A stretch of DNA of 64,000 bases from Bacteriovorax stolpii. GTDB taxonomy: Bacteria > Bdellovibrionota > UBA2428. The translations under genes were made by a program, and so were the position numbers. Shown in pieces: positions 34,334 to 43,047 of the stretch. The notes below the pieces were generated by a model, which was not told the DNA's origin, did not search any database, and worked only from the letters and a program-made list of their open reading frames with translations. How positions within the stretch are numbered: position 1 is the first letter of the stretch; the number at the start of each line of letters is the position of its first letter. The stretch covers positions 62,001 to 126,000 of the forward strand of contig CAMCVE010000003.1 of assembly GCA_945881775.1 (NCBI GenBank), read 5' to 3'.

Positions 34334-34906
34334 GTGAGCAGTGGAGTCGTGTTTTTTGTTGGTGAAGGCCTTTTCTTTCTCGGTCTCAGCCTTGGTATTT
34401 TAGGGTCCACAACCCAAGACACGTCTCGCCAAGCGGCCTGGATTCTGCTGACGATAGGCGTCTTGAGCCTGCTCTTCGCTGGACTCATCCTCAGTTACCA
34501 GCGACGCAAAGCACCCCTTATCCAAACAGGCCGGACGCTTTTGCGACCTCTCTCACTCGGCCGAGCCTTCGACTCTCTGCTTCAATCCTCCCAGACTTCC
34601 ACACTCCTCAAAGGCAAAAGATTTCGCTCTGAACTCTTGATGGCTGTGTCTCCGCTCGAGCTTGAACTCGCCTCGCACCAAACATTAATTGTCCAACATT
34701 TCGCGGGTCTCGGAGCGAGCATCGAAGTGGATCATCAAAGCGCCGAACTGAATCCGGGAGATGTGCTGCGGATAAGTTCCAGCCCTGATGCCCGAAGCGT
34801 CAGTATGACGGCACTCGAAGTGAGTGAAGATTTTGAAACACCGCGAAGCTCTGACCGAGCTCCGCAAATTCTGGCACATTTTATCGAAGACGAGGATCCG
34901 ACTTAA
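34334..34906 (+). CDS. Two-segment membrane protein at end of the zrg-like set
   Basis: This 190-residue protein starts with GTG and has two membrane segments (about 3-25 and 32-54) followed by a cytoplasmic or periplasmic domain of about 130 residues. The Asp/Glu-rich C-terminus ends FIEDEDPT. No family is recognised. Its place 20 bases after the permease gene suggests it is the fifth, ZrgD-position member of the cluster, but that is only by position. Confidence 0.65.
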   Translation: MSSGVVFFVGEGLFFLGLSLGILGSTTQDTSRQAAWILLTIGVLSLLFAGLILSYQRRKAPLIQTGRTLLRPLSLGRAFDSLLQSSQTSTLLKGKRFRSELLMAVSPLELELASHQTLIVQHFAGLGASIEVDHQSAELNPGDVLRISSSPDARSVSMTALEVSEDFETPRSSDRAPQILAHFIEDEDPT

Positions 34907-34931
34907 TCGGCCTCGTGCTAAGATAAATAAC

Positions 34932-35480
34932 GTGGCAGGTCTTGCGTCGTCTTCTTTCATTACCGCGAATCGCTATCCTCATCTCGCCAAAGAAGCCATC
35001 ATCACAAGTCGCAAACGGGGCAACCCAGAGAACCGCTTTTGGGCCAAAATCATCGACCTGCTTTTGTCGCTTCCTTTTCTTGGAATCATCCAGATGCTCT
35101 TTCCACCGCTCGTCCTGCCGATATCGCTGCTCTATTGGACCCTGATCGAAGGGCTCGGGCGCGGACAATCTCCAGGAAAGTGGTTGCTGGGTCTACACAC
35201 CATCGATGTCCTCAAGGGAGAGTCACCTCGGCTCTACAATGGCTTTATCAGAAACTTCACTTTTGCACTCTTGAGTGCCGCCTTCTTCAAAACCGGCTTT
35301 ATCTGGAGCCTTGTCGCCATCCTCTCAACGGTGTCTCTGGGTTTCGAAACCTATTTCGTCTTTACGCTTCGAAGCGGCGTTCGTATCGGTGACATCCTGG
35401 CCTACACTCGGGTCTTCGACTACAAGGATGTCCATACGCAGTTCATTGAACAGTTCCTCAAAAAAGAAGAAGCCAATTAA
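34932..35480 (+). CDS. RDD-family membrane protein
   Basis: This 182-residue protein has the RDD signature: RFWAKIIDLLLSLPF near residue 35 and GQSPGKWLLGLH near 79. Four hydrophobic segments follow. RDD proteins are membrane proteins of mostly unknown function, sometimes linked to ion exchange. Start is GTG at 34932; an upstream frame extends 36 codons but lacks the typical beginning. It follows the zrg-like set by 25 bases and may be part of the same transcript. Confidence 0.8.
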   Translation: MAGLASSSFITANRYPHLAKEAIITSRKRGNPENRFWAKIIDLLLSLPFLGIIQMLFPPLVLPISLLYWTLIEGLGRGQSPGKWLLGLHTIDVLKGESPRLYNGFIRNFTFALLSAAFFKTGFIWSLVAILSTVSLGFETYFVFTLRSGVRIGDILAYTRVFDYKDVHTQFIEQFLKKEEAN

Positions 35481-35605
35481 ACGAGCCCCTTTCGAGCATC
35501 CCCCGAACTAACGCGCAGCGCGAGACCCTTTGAGCTCTTAAGATGCCCTTGCTTGTTAGAGGAGCAGAGGAGCTCTAAAGTGTAGCGAAACATAAGGAGC
35601 ACTCA

Positions 35606-36670
35606 GTGAACTTTAAGAACATCTACGTGACCTCTGCACTTCTCAGCATTTTCACCTTTGGTTGCAGCCAAGGCAGTGGCCCCGCACGCACCGCCGATCA
35701 AATGGTTCGCCCGCTTGCCGATGACGTTGTCATCGTCGAATTCAAGGGCGGCAAAATCACGGCCGGCGACGTTAAAGATCGCGTTGAAGCCCAAGTGAAG
35801 CAATTTTCCGACGAGATGATCGAAGCCTACAAAAAGGGCGCCGAGCAAATGCTCGTCATGAAACTCATGGACGAAGAGGTTAAGAAACAAGGCCTCGCCA
35901 ACCCACAAGAGCTCCTGGGGAAAGTTGCACAAGAGATCCAGATCAGCGATGAATCGATTCAAAAATTCATCAAAGATAATAAGCTCGACAAAGGCATCCA
36001 AGATCCTCGCACCGGTAAGATGCGCAAGGTCTCTACGGACGAAGTTCGTGGTTTCCTAACCGAGCAAGAAATGCAATCCAAACAGCAGTCGTTCTTCAAC
36101 GGACTCCGCGCTCAAGCTGAAGCCAAGTTCAAACTCGAAAAGCCTGCCGTAAAGATCCCAGCCACCGGCAACGAGCCCTTCACCGGCAAAGCTGATGCGA
36201 AAGTCGTGATCTACGAGTTCAGCGATTTCCAGTGTCCCTTCTGTGCGCGAGGCAACGATGTCATCAAGCAGGTCATGACCGAATATGGCGACAGAGTGAA
36301 ACTTGTCTTCCGTCATTTCCCCTTGAGCTTCCACCCCGAAGCGGAACCCTCTGCGATCGCCACGATGTGTGCCTTCAAACAGCAGCCTGGAAAATTCTGG
36401 GAAATGCATGACATCATGTTCGAAAAACAGTCTGAGCTCGGTACGGCTTCCTACAAAGCGTGGGCCAAGCAGTTCGGCCTGAACGAAGCCGAATTCAACA
36501 AGTGCTTTGACGGCAAAGAAACAAAGGACCTGGTCGATGCTGACATGAAGGCCGCGGAGGCGCTTGGCGTCAATTCGACTCCGACCTTCTTCGTCAACGG
36601 CAAGAAAGTCGCCGGAGCTCTTCCTTTTGCTCAGTTCAAGTCGATGATCGACGAAGAGCTCGCAAAGTAA
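35606..36670 (+). CDS. DsbA-like thioredoxin lipoprotein with SurA-like N-terminus
   Basis: This 354-residue protein has a lipobox (FTFGC, Cys about 20) and so is probably a lipoprotein. Residues about 45-175 form a helical SurA-like part (RVEAQVKQF, MDEEVKKQG); residues about 185-354 form a DsbA-type thioredoxin fold with CPFC (210-213) and the cis-Pro region NSTPTFFVNG. It would oxidise or isomerise disulphides in the periplasm. Start is GTG with AAGGAG 6 bases upstream. Similar fusions occur in deltaproteobacteria-like genomes. Confidence 0.88.
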   Translation: MNFKNIYVTSALLSIFTFGCSQGSGPARTADQMVRPLADDVVIVEFKGGKITAGDVKDRVEAQVKQFSDEMIEAYKKGAEQMLVMKLMDEEVKKQGLANPQELLGKVAQEIQISDESIQKFIKDNKLDKGIQDPRTGKMRKVSTDEVRGFLTEQEMQSKQQSFFNGLRAQAEAKFKLEKPAVKIPATGNEPFTGKADAKVVIYEFSDFQCPFCARGNDVIKQVMTEYGDRVKLVFRHFPLSFHPEAEPSAIATMCAFKQQPGKFWEMHDIMFEKQSELGTASYKAWAKQFGLNEAEFNKCFDGKETKDLVDADMKAAEALGVNSTPTFFVNGKKVAGALPFAQFKSMIDEELAK

Positions 36671-36731
36671 GTCGCTTCCAACTTCGGGCTCTTGCAAGCT
36701 GCTGGGACTGGGCCTAAACCTGCTCCACGGC

Positions 36732-37421
36732 ATGGCAAGTTCACACGGAAATATCAGGCCCCCGGGTCCGGCTAAAGGCCGAGGCCCCGGGGCCTTTATC
36801 GTTTTTGAGGGCGGCGAGGGGACCGGAAAAACCACCCAGATCCATGCCCTCAAGGACTGGATTGAAAAGACCTTAGGCCGCGAGGTGCTCGTTAGTTTTG
36901 AGCCCGGCGGCACTGCTCTCGGCAAGAAGATCCGCGAAATGCTCCTGGACCCGGCCCTCCCAAAAATGGACGCCCGCTGCGAAGCCCTGCTCTTTGCGGC
37001 GACTCGTGCTGAGCACGTGGCCCAAGTCCTGCGACCTGCTGTCGAGGCGGGCAAAGTGGTCCTTTGTGACCGCTACTGGGATGCTTCGCGCGCTTACCAA
37101 GGAGCGGGTCGCCACCTCGGCTTTGCTGCGATCGATCAACTTAATGTTTGGGGCACGCGTTCATTTTTCCCGGACCGTGTGTTTCTTTTTGATCTGGACC
37201 CAACCAAGGGACTCGACCGCGCCCGAGAACGCCAAAACGGAAAACTCGATCGACTTGAAAGTGAATCGATGAAGTTTCACCAAGACGTACGCAATGCCTA
37301 TCTTTATCTCGCCCTCTCCGACCCAAAACGCTACCGAGTTCTCGACGCTTCGCAAAGCATCGACTCGCTCTTCGCACTGCTAACCGAGGATCTGGCTCAA
37401 TGTCTGTCTTCGAACTCCTGA
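36732..37421 (+). CDS. tmk: Thymidylate kinase
   Basis: Tmk phosphorylates dTMP to dTDP. The 229-residue protein has the P-loop GGEGTGKTT near residue 28, SFEPGGTALG (about 55) and the DRYWDASRAYQGAGR motif for dTMP, plus a LID region with ERQNGKLDRLE. A 20-residue N-terminal extension rich in Pro/Gly precedes the P-loop. It overlaps holB by 22 bases, a very common pairing. Confidence 0.94.
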   Translation: MASSHGNIRPPGPAKGRGPGAFIVFEGGEGTGKTTQIHALKDWIEKTLGREVLVSFEPGGTALGKKIREMLLDPALPKMDARCEALLFAATRAEHVAQVLRPAVEAGKVVLCDRYWDASRAYQGAGRHLGFAAIDQLNVWGTRSFFPDRVFLFDLDPTKGLDRARERQNGKLDRLESESMKFHQDVRNAYLYLALSDPKRYRVLDASQSIDSLFALLTEDLAQCLSSNS

Positions 37422-38272
37422 AACGCGCAGCCACCAGGGACCAACTCGGTCACGGGCTTCTGCTTGTGAGTCCGTCGCTGAGCTCCCCAGGCTTTGAAAA
37501 GCTGCTTCGAGATTTTGTGGGTTTTCTGATGTGCTCGGAGCGGACTTTGGAACCTGCGCCCGAGGCTTGTGGACGCTGCGAATCCTGTGTCGCTTTTCGC
37601 GCTAGTGCGACGACCGAAGGCGTTCATCCCGATCTCTTTCGCCTGCGCCCCGAAGCCAAGTCCGGATACAGCGTCGATCAGATCAAAGAACTTCGCGCCT
37701 CCCTGGGACTGGCGCGTAGCCTCGCCGCCGAGCGGGTGATCATCTTAGAGAACGCCGAAGAACTGGGTGGGGGTGGGGGCGCCGCCGCCAATGCGCTCCT
37801 CAAACTTCTCGAAGAACCACGCCCCAATACGCGACTCCTCCTGACGAGTGAAAGACCCGAGGGAATTCTCGCCACAATCCGCAGCCGCTGTCAGCTCTTT
37901 AGAATTCCACTCCCCAGCGACGAGACCCCGTCGAGTGCTCTCGACACCGAGGCCCTTGAACGCTGGACACCCCTTTGGAACTGGCTTGAGAAGGGGCTTC
38001 CGCTACGAGATTGGCCGCTCTTGGGCTTACCTCCTGACGAGGACAGTTTCTTCAAAGAGCGCGAACAAGCCACCGAGGAGCTCAGGGCCGTTTTTTGGGA
38101 GGCCTGGATGCGCTCGCGCTCTGTGCTGGCAAGACTCGACCTGGAGAACGCTCGAGAGTCCCTTCGCTGGTTCGAGGGATTTCAGGAGCTGCTCTCAAGC
38201 TTCCGTTACCACGGACAAGGGGCCCTTCAGTGGTCGGCGTTCAAGTCTCGTGCTAGGGTTTTGGGAGCATGA
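37400..38272 (+). CDS. holB: DNA polymerase III delta' subunit
   Basis: This clamp-loader subunit (290 residues) has the zinc module CGRCESC near residue 58, the AAA-like core with EELGGGGGAAANALLKLLEEP and the sensor region SRCQ. The Walker A Gly-Lys-Thr is absent, as expected for delta'. It overlaps tmk and ricT by 22 and 4 bases, so it forms a unit with them. Confidence 0.9.
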   Translation: MSVFELLKRAATRDQLGHGLLLVSPSLSSPGFEKLLRDFVGFLMCSERTLEPAPEACGRCESCVAFRASATTEGVHPDLFRLRPEAKSGYSVDQIKELRASLGLARSLAAERVIILENAEELGGGGGAAANALLKLLEEPRPNTRLLLTSERPEGILATIRSRCQLFRIPLPSDETPSSALDTEALERWTPLWNWLEKGLPLRDWPLLGLPPDEDSFFKEREQATEELRAVFWEAWMRSRSVLARLDLENARESLRWFEGFQELLSSFRYHGQGALQWSAFKSRARVLGA

Positions 38273-39162
38273 ACATCTTGGAAGTCGTCCGGGTCCGCTT
38301 TGCGTGGCCGGGTAAAATGTATGAGTTCACCAACCCCAACAAACTGGGCCTCAAGCGCGGCGATAGCGTGCTTGTTGAGACTGACCGCGGAGGGAGTCTC
38401 GTAGGTACAGTGATGATCGCACCCCGTATTCGCCTAGCGCGACGCGAAGACCGCGAGCTCACCCCCGTCGTTCGCCTTGCTTCAGATCAAGACATGAAAT
38501 TCTCTTCGGTCACCGACGAGTTCCGTCGTGATGTTAAGAATTTTTTCGAAACCAGACTCAAGGCTCGCAATCTCGGGGGCGTCAAGCTCGTCGATCTTGA
38601 GAAAGCCGACCAAGGCCAACGTCTGATCTTGTATTTCAATTCCGAACAAAAGAAATTCGCACCACGAGATCTGGCGATTGAGCTCGGTCAGCGTTTTAAC
38701 ATGCGCATCGACATGCGCTCTGTGGGCGTGCGCGACGCCGCTAGACTTGCGGGTGGCATCGGGCGTTGTGGCCTGAGTTTGTGCTGCAGCACATGGATTC
38801 CTGACTTCCAACAGATCAGCATCCGTATGGCCAAAGACCAGGGCCTCTCGCTAGACCCCGAGAGTATCAACGGACAGTGTGGCCGCCTCTTGTGCTGCCT
38901 CGGCTACGAACACGCCAACTACGTTGAGATGGGACTTGGACTGCCTAAAATCGGCAAGAAAGTGATCACGCCCATTGGCGATGCTCGTGTCGTCAAACTC
39001 GATATCCTCCAAGGCAAGGTAACTGTTCGCTCCGAAAACGGCGAGTACGAAACGTTCTCGTCCAGCGAAGTCAAACGCAAGTTTGGCCCCGGCGGAGGAG
39101 CGCAGCCCCACGAAGACGAAACGGACAACGAGCCTCCCGATGCATCCGAGGACAACTCTTAG
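38269..39162 (+). CDS. ricT: RicT/PSP1-domain protein
   Basis: This 297-residue protein has the PSP1 domain (YaaT/RicT family), which in Bacillus forms the Fe-S-carrying RicAFT complex that affects RNA processing. Cys clusters are visible: GRCGLSLCCSTW and SINGQCGRLLCCLGYE. The C-terminal tail (about 270-297) is acidic and disordered. It overlaps holB (ATGA) and precedes tatD by 6 bases. The role outside Bacillus is not settled; the tmk-holB-ricT-tatD order is widely conserved. Confidence 0.9.
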   Translation: MNILEVVRVRFAWPGKMYEFTNPNKLGLKRGDSVLVETDRGGSLVGTVMIAPRIRLARREDRELTPVVRLASDQDMKFSSVTDEFRRDVKNFFETRLKARNLGGVKLVDLEKADQGQRLILYFNSEQKKFAPRDLAIELGQRFNMRIDMRSVGVRDAARLAGGIGRCGLSLCCSTWIPDFQQISIRMAKDQGLSLDPESINGQCGRLLCCLGYEHANYVEMGLGLPKIGKKVITPIGDARVVKLDILQGKVTVRSENGEYETFSSSEVKRKFGPGGGAQPHEDETDNEPPDASEDNS

Positions 39163-39168
39163 GGTCCC

Positions 39169-39966
39169 ATGAAACTTTTCGACACCCATTGCCATCTGGG
39201 AGACGAAACACTGAAGGACGCGTCGGGCCCCTTGCTCGAGCGGGCGCATGCGAGCGGCGTTGCGGCGCTCTGTGTGATCTCTGCGGACCCCGACAACATC
39301 GCATCCTTTGACACCTTCGTTCCAGAGTTGCGGGCACTCGGAACTCCCGTGCGTATCTATCGAAGTGCGGGCCTCCACCCTCACGAAGCCAAGCATTGGA
39401 GCCCAGAAATCGAGAAGACACTCACGAGGCAACTCTCAGCGGATGCCGTGGCTGTTGGCGAAACCGGACTCGACTACCACTACAACCTCTCCACGCCAGA
39501 GGAACAAAAGTCCGTCTTCGAGCGGCACATCGAATGGGCCTGTGAATTCCAAAAACCACTCGTGATCCACTGCCGCGAAGCCGCTCACGATATCCTGACA
39601 GCCCTAGATCGCAAGGACATCAAACAGCATCCACGACCTGGTATTTTGCACTGTTTTACGGAAACTCGAACTGAAGCGCGACAACTCCTCGACCTGGGTT
39701 TCGTGATTTCGTTTTCGGGCATCGTCACTTTCAACAACGCAGACGAAATTCGCGAGGTTGCGAAATTTATCCCTCGTGACCGACTACTTGTCGAAACCGA
39801 TTCGCCCTATCTCGCGCCTAAACCCAAACGCGGCCGCAGCAACGAACCTGCCTTTGTCGCACACACCTTCGACTTCATTGCCGAGCTTCGGCGCGAGAAC
39901 CGAGATGAATTTGCCGAACAAATTTGGCTGAACTCCTGTCGGACCTATGGAGTGGACCCCCAATGA
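39169..39966 (+). CDS. tatD: TatD-family metal-dependent DNase
   Basis: This 265-residue amidohydrolase-fold nuclease has DTHCHL at the N-terminus, GLHPHEAK, AVGETGLDYHY, PLVIHCREA and the VETDSPYLAPKPKRG end; these hold the His, Glu and Asp metal ligands. TatD is a 3'-5' exonuclease or AP endonuclease in DNA repair. The stop overlaps the next gene (ATGA). Confidence 0.94.
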   Translation: MKLFDTHCHLGDETLKDASGPLLERAHASGVAALCVISADPDNIASFDTFVPELRALGTPVRIYRSAGLHPHEAKHWSPEIEKTLTRQLSADAVAVGETGLDYHYNLSTPEEQKSVFERHIEWACEFQKPLVIHCREAAHDILTALDRKDIKQHPRPGILHCFTETRTEARQLLDLGFVISFSGIVTFNNADEIREVAKFIPRDRLLVETDSPYLAPKPKRGRSNEPAFVAHTFDFIAELRRENRDEFAEQIWLNSCRTYGVDPQ

Positions 39967-40964
39967 GCAACAAAGGAAAAGTTCCTAGCGAAGATGAATT
40001 TCGCCTCCAAAGTCCGATTCGCTTTAGGCGAGTGATGGTTGTGGGTGCCTCGGGCTATATCGGATCCGCTCTCTCGTTGGGACTGCGCGACGACTTTGAT
40101 GTTTTCGCTACACACAACAAGTCACCTCTGTGGATTGAGGGAGTGCACGCTATCAAACTCGATTGCATGAGCGCGAATGACATCCTCAGCAACGTCCAAC
40201 GCTATCGACCCGACGTCGTGATCTATTGTGCGGGCATCGCTTCGCCCGCGACGTGTCAGGAAAACCCAATGATCGCCGACACGATCAACCATCGCGCGAT
40301 GACTCTCTTCTTCAAAGTTCTTCCGCGCCCGATTCCCTTCGTGTATCTTTCCTGCGATCAAGTGTTCTCCTCAAACTCTTCGGACACTAAATTTCGCTTC
40401 ACCGAGGATGACGATCCAAACCCCTTAAGTGAGTTTGCGCAGAGCAAAACCCGAGGGGAGAGTCTCGTCATGGGTCACAACCGTCTCACCTATGTGATGC
40501 GACTCGCTCGAGTTTACGGAGAACGTCTCGGATCTCCTCAGCGGCCGCGCGAGTCGTGGATCCAACGCCTGATCGCACAAACATCTCAAGGTGAAAATTA
40601 CGCGGTCATCGAGGACCAATGGCGTTCCTCGATCTATGTCGGAGACGTGGTCAGGGCGCTTCGCAAATTTCTTAGGCGCGCGCCACTTTCGTCGACCCTT
40701 TTTCACTTGGGCGCCGACGACGCGATCACGGAACTGGAGTCCGCCAAAGCAGCACTCCAAAGTTGGAATCTTGACACCTCTTTATTGAAGCCCGTTCAAC
40801 TTGATGTCCGAATCGCAGCTCAAGGATTTGTCGAAGGACGAAATTCATCCCTGTCTTCGAAACGTTTTCAGGATTTTTATGAGTTTCGCTTCCAGCCTCT
40901 TTCCGAAGGCATCCAGGAGCTTCGTGCCCGACTCGAGTCGGGCTACACTCAGACCTGGTTCTAA
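39963..40964 (+). CDS. RmlD-like NAD(P)-dependent sugar reductase
   Basis: This 333-residue extended SDR has GASGYIGSAL near residue 27 for the dinucleotide and resembles dTDP-4-dehydrorhamnose reductase (RmlD): VVIYCAGIASP, YLSCDQVFSS and a late RSSIYVGDVVRAL. The usual catalytic Y-x-x-x-K is not clear (FAQSKTRGE is the nearest). It may act in nucleotide-sugar synthesis for the cell surface, but no other rml gene is near. The ATG at 39963 overlaps the tatD stop; an ATG further upstream lies inside tatD. Confidence 0.8.
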   Translation: MSNKGKVPSEDEFRLQSPIRFRRVMVVGASGYIGSALSLGLRDDFDVFATHNKSPLWIEGVHAIKLDCMSANDILSNVQRYRPDVVIYCAGIASPATCQENPMIADTINHRAMTLFFKVLPRPIPFVYLSCDQVFSSNSSDTKFRFTEDDDPNPLSEFAQSKTRGESLVMGHNRLTYVMRLARVYGERLGSPQRPRESWIQRLIAQTSQGENYAVIEDQWRSSIYVGDVVRALRKFLRRAPLSSTLFHLGADDAITELESAKAALQSWNLDTSLLKPVQLDVRIAAQGFVEGRNSSLSSKRFQDFYEFRFQPLSEGIQELRARLESGYTQTWF

Positions 40965-41209
40965 TTTAAAATTTTTATTGAATTCCATTGGATTGCTGCA
41001 GATATTTGAGTCGAAGCCTTAAAGATGGCGGGGCTCTAAGCGGACTCAGTCTTCCCATCAATCTCCGAGCTGCCAAAGTCGGGCGCAGCAACTCTGACAT
41101 CAAAAGAATCTGCTGAGCTCCAGAATTTCTAAGTACAGTCGCGTGAAATCACGGAGATCAAAAAAGCCGTCTGTAGCTCAAAGAGTTTGAACACCTCATC
41201 GGCGGAAGG

Positions 41210-41827
41210 TCAGAGACTCCAGATCGCTCCGACCGCGAAAGCCACGTCATCTCCTGATGAACTCAGCTCCGTAATCACCTCAACATCGTCACGAACGAGA
41301 AAATTGTAACCCAGACCCGCTCCCCAAGTAGAGCCATCGTCCACAGCAACAGAGGCTTGCACGAGCAATTCCTGCCCTTCTTGAACATTGTAGATGGTCC
41401 CAAGATTCGCCGTGAGCTCATCGGCATATTCGCCTTCAGTTGTGAATGCGTAGCTGGTCTGCACGTAGGGAGTGAAACTCTCATTGAGGACATGGGTCGT
41501 TTCAGTATCAATTGCGTAGGCGACATTGCCACCTGAGAGCGAGAGCCCTGCAACCACGTCAAAATCGACCAGTCCCGAATAGACATTCGACATGTTTGAA
41601 ATCGTAAAGACCGGATCTGCACTCGAAAGCGTCGTACCGAACGAGGGATTCAAATAGGATCCATAGCCCGCGCCCACGACAAGATCTGTCGCGTAGTCAC
41701 CCTCTGAACCAGAGACATAAGCCTCGAGGTCAGACACGCCGGGGGAAAAAGGCTCAACCGTGTCAAGAGCCTGGGCCGACAAGGAAGAAAACAAAACAGT
41801 GATGGGAAGGAAATAGCGAATTTTCAT
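41210..41827 (-). CDS. Putative outer-membrane beta-barrel protein
   Basis: This 205-residue protein has a signal peptide (about 1-20, AQALD) and alternating beta-strand patterns with Gly/Tyr/Val/Ser (GAGYGSYL, GLSLSGGNVAYAID, GAGLGYNFL) that end at WSL. The absence of Cys and the C-terminal hydrophobic residue fit an eight-stranded barrel or a beta-sandwich surface protein. No family recognised. The 245-base gap before it holds nothing I can name. Confidence 0.65.
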   Translation of the reverse strand: MKIRYFLPITVLFSSLSAQALDTVEPFSPGVSDLEAYVSGSEGDYATDLVVGAGYGSYLNPSFGTTLSSADPVFTISNMSNVYSGLVDFDVVAGLSLSGGNVAYAIDTETTHVLNESFTPYVQTSYAFTTEGEYADELTANLGTIYNVQEGQELLVQASVAVDDGSTWGAGLGYNFLVRDDVEVITELSSSGDDVAFAVGAIWSL

Positions 41828-41840
41828 TAGCTAGAAATTA

Positions 41841-42707
41841 TCATTTGTAACTTTGGCGCACAAATTCGGAGAGGAAGAATCGAATAACGTCCTGCAGCTG
41901 AACTCGATCGCCACGATAGGTCCATACGAGCTGCTCAAACGCGTTCCACTGGGCTTCGAGTTCGAAGTTGGGGTTCTGCGTCGAAGCGTAGATCTGACCG
42001 AGGAACTGATTGAAGGCAAAGAGCACTCGACCCGAGCGTTGACCCGACACCACCAGCTTCACGCCGTTCCGGAAGAGCATAAAATCTTGTTCGGTGTTGG
42101 TGATCCGGTAGAGGTGAACAGCCTGAGCGCCAGACTGCCGCGCCTGGTTAAAGGTCTCGATTTGACGAGCAAATTCGTGGCGCAAAACGGCCATGAACTC
42201 GGAGGTCTGAGTCTTGAGCATTTCCTGCTTTTTGAAGCTGGTGGAATACTCAACCTCTCCGAGACGCTCCATACGGCGCTCGGTGTGTGCCAGTTCTGCG
42301 GCCCAGGGCATCGGACCCCGGGATTGAATTTCTTCCTCGAGAACCTCTTGCGGAGTCTGGGGAAGAACTGTCGTCGCTCCGCTTGTAACTTGGAGCGAGG
42401 CTTCGGGCTCTCGGCGGATTGTTTCTCGGGATTGAGCGGGGCGAGCGGGTTCACGCAGTGCGACCTGAGGAGCCGAAGCGGCGCGGGAAGGGGTGACCTG
42501 AGTGTCGAGATCCTCTTCCCAAGCCTTCCAAAGAGATTCGGCGTCGTAGCTGGTCTCAGAGGACTGTTCCCATTCGGTCACCGAGCTGGAGCGAGGCTTG
42601 ACCTTCTGCTGGACGGCAGCCGCAACCGGAACGCTCGCTTTGGGCGTCGGCGGCCGATTGTCGATTCGAAAATCCCTAAGGTTTCCAGAGGTCTTGGAAG
42701 AACTCAT
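41841..42707 (-). CDS. Hypothetical protein with disordered N-terminal half
   Basis: This 288-residue protein has a Ser/Pro/Arg/Gln-rich, probably disordered first half (1-125) and a helical second half with an aromatic, charged sequence (HEFARQIETFNQARQ, FRNGVKLVVSGQ, NQFLGQIYAS). No signal peptide is seen. A divergent reading frame on the plus strand (41853-42842) is probably a shadow, because this frame has the more natural composition. It stands 13 bases upstream of the barrel gene, both on the minus strand. Family unknown. Confidence 0.65.
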   Translation of the reverse strand: MSSSKTSGNLRDFRIDNRPPTPKASVPVAAAVQQKVKPRSSSVTEWEQSSETSYDAESLWKAWEEDLDTQVTPSRAASAPQVALREPARPAQSRETIRREPEASLQVTSGATTVLPQTPQEVLEEEIQSRGPMPWAAELAHTERRMERLGEVEYSTSFKKQEMLKTQTSEFMAVLRHEFARQIETFNQARQSGAQAVHLYRITNTEQDFMLFRNGVKLVVSGQRSGRVLFAFNQFLGQIYASTQNPNFELEAQWNAFEQLVWTYRGDRVQLQDVIRFFLSEFVRQSYK

Positions 42708-42759
42708 AGGCTCTCAAGTCTACGAGTGCCCCCCCTTAGATGCAAGGCAAAAAAATGTC

Positions 42760-42823
42760 AGGACACCATCTCGGCCGTCTCGGGGAGCTACTTTTTGACC
42801 TCAAAATTTGAGGTGGGTGTCCT
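42760..42823. repeat. Nested palindromes in the divergent 42.7-43.0 kb gap
   Basis: A perfect 17-base palindrome ACCTCAAAATTTGAGGT (42798-42814) lies inside a wider 8-bp inverted repeat, AGGACACC (42760-42767) with GGTGTCCT (42816-42823). It sits in the gap between a minus-strand and a plus-strand gene and could be an operator. Confidence 0.55.
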
Positions 42824-42852
42824 CATCGCCCGTGAGAGTTGACCCGTTTTTC

Positions 42853-42972
42853 AGGGGACCCTCGGTCGAGGCTTATGTAGGCTTTAGGCTTCAGCCACGA
42901 AGGCTGCATGCTCACCGCCTACAGGAAGGACTCCCGTTAGTTAAGCTATAGGACAAAAAGAAATTGTCCCCT
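42853..42972 (+). ncRNA. Candidate structured RNA, unassigned
   Basis: A 120-base region folds by eye: outer stem AGGGGAC (42853-42859) with GTCCCCT (42966-42972); hairpin CCTC/GAGG (42860-42871); stem GCTTA (42871-42875) with TAAGC (42942-42946); a 7-bp stem TGTAGGC (42876-42882) with GCCTACA (42917-42923); and hairpin CAGCC/GGCTG (42892-42906). It matches no riboswitch or common RNA I can recognise. The strand is not proven. Confidence 0.45.
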
Positions 42973-43047
42973 ACTCGAACCAGACAGAAATTCCTGACTC
43001 TTGATAGATTCTACACCCGCCTCCGGTTGCGCGAAAACTAAAATTCG

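Noticed and set aside
36056-37054. Long minus-strand frame across the DsbA and tmk genes
   Set aside because: It opposes two well-supported genes and shows no domain.
41853-42842. Plus-strand frame of 329 codons opposite the 41841-42707 gene
   Set aside because: It runs through the same DNA as the minus-strand gene, has no ribosome site and an odd composition; the minus-strand frame is the more natural protein.
42853-42972. Assignment of the RNA candidate as 6S, SRP or a c-di-GMP riboswitch
   Set aside because: The conserved sequences of those RNAs (for example the SRP GGAAGGAAGCAGC-type loop or the GEMM core) are absent; only the fold is supported.
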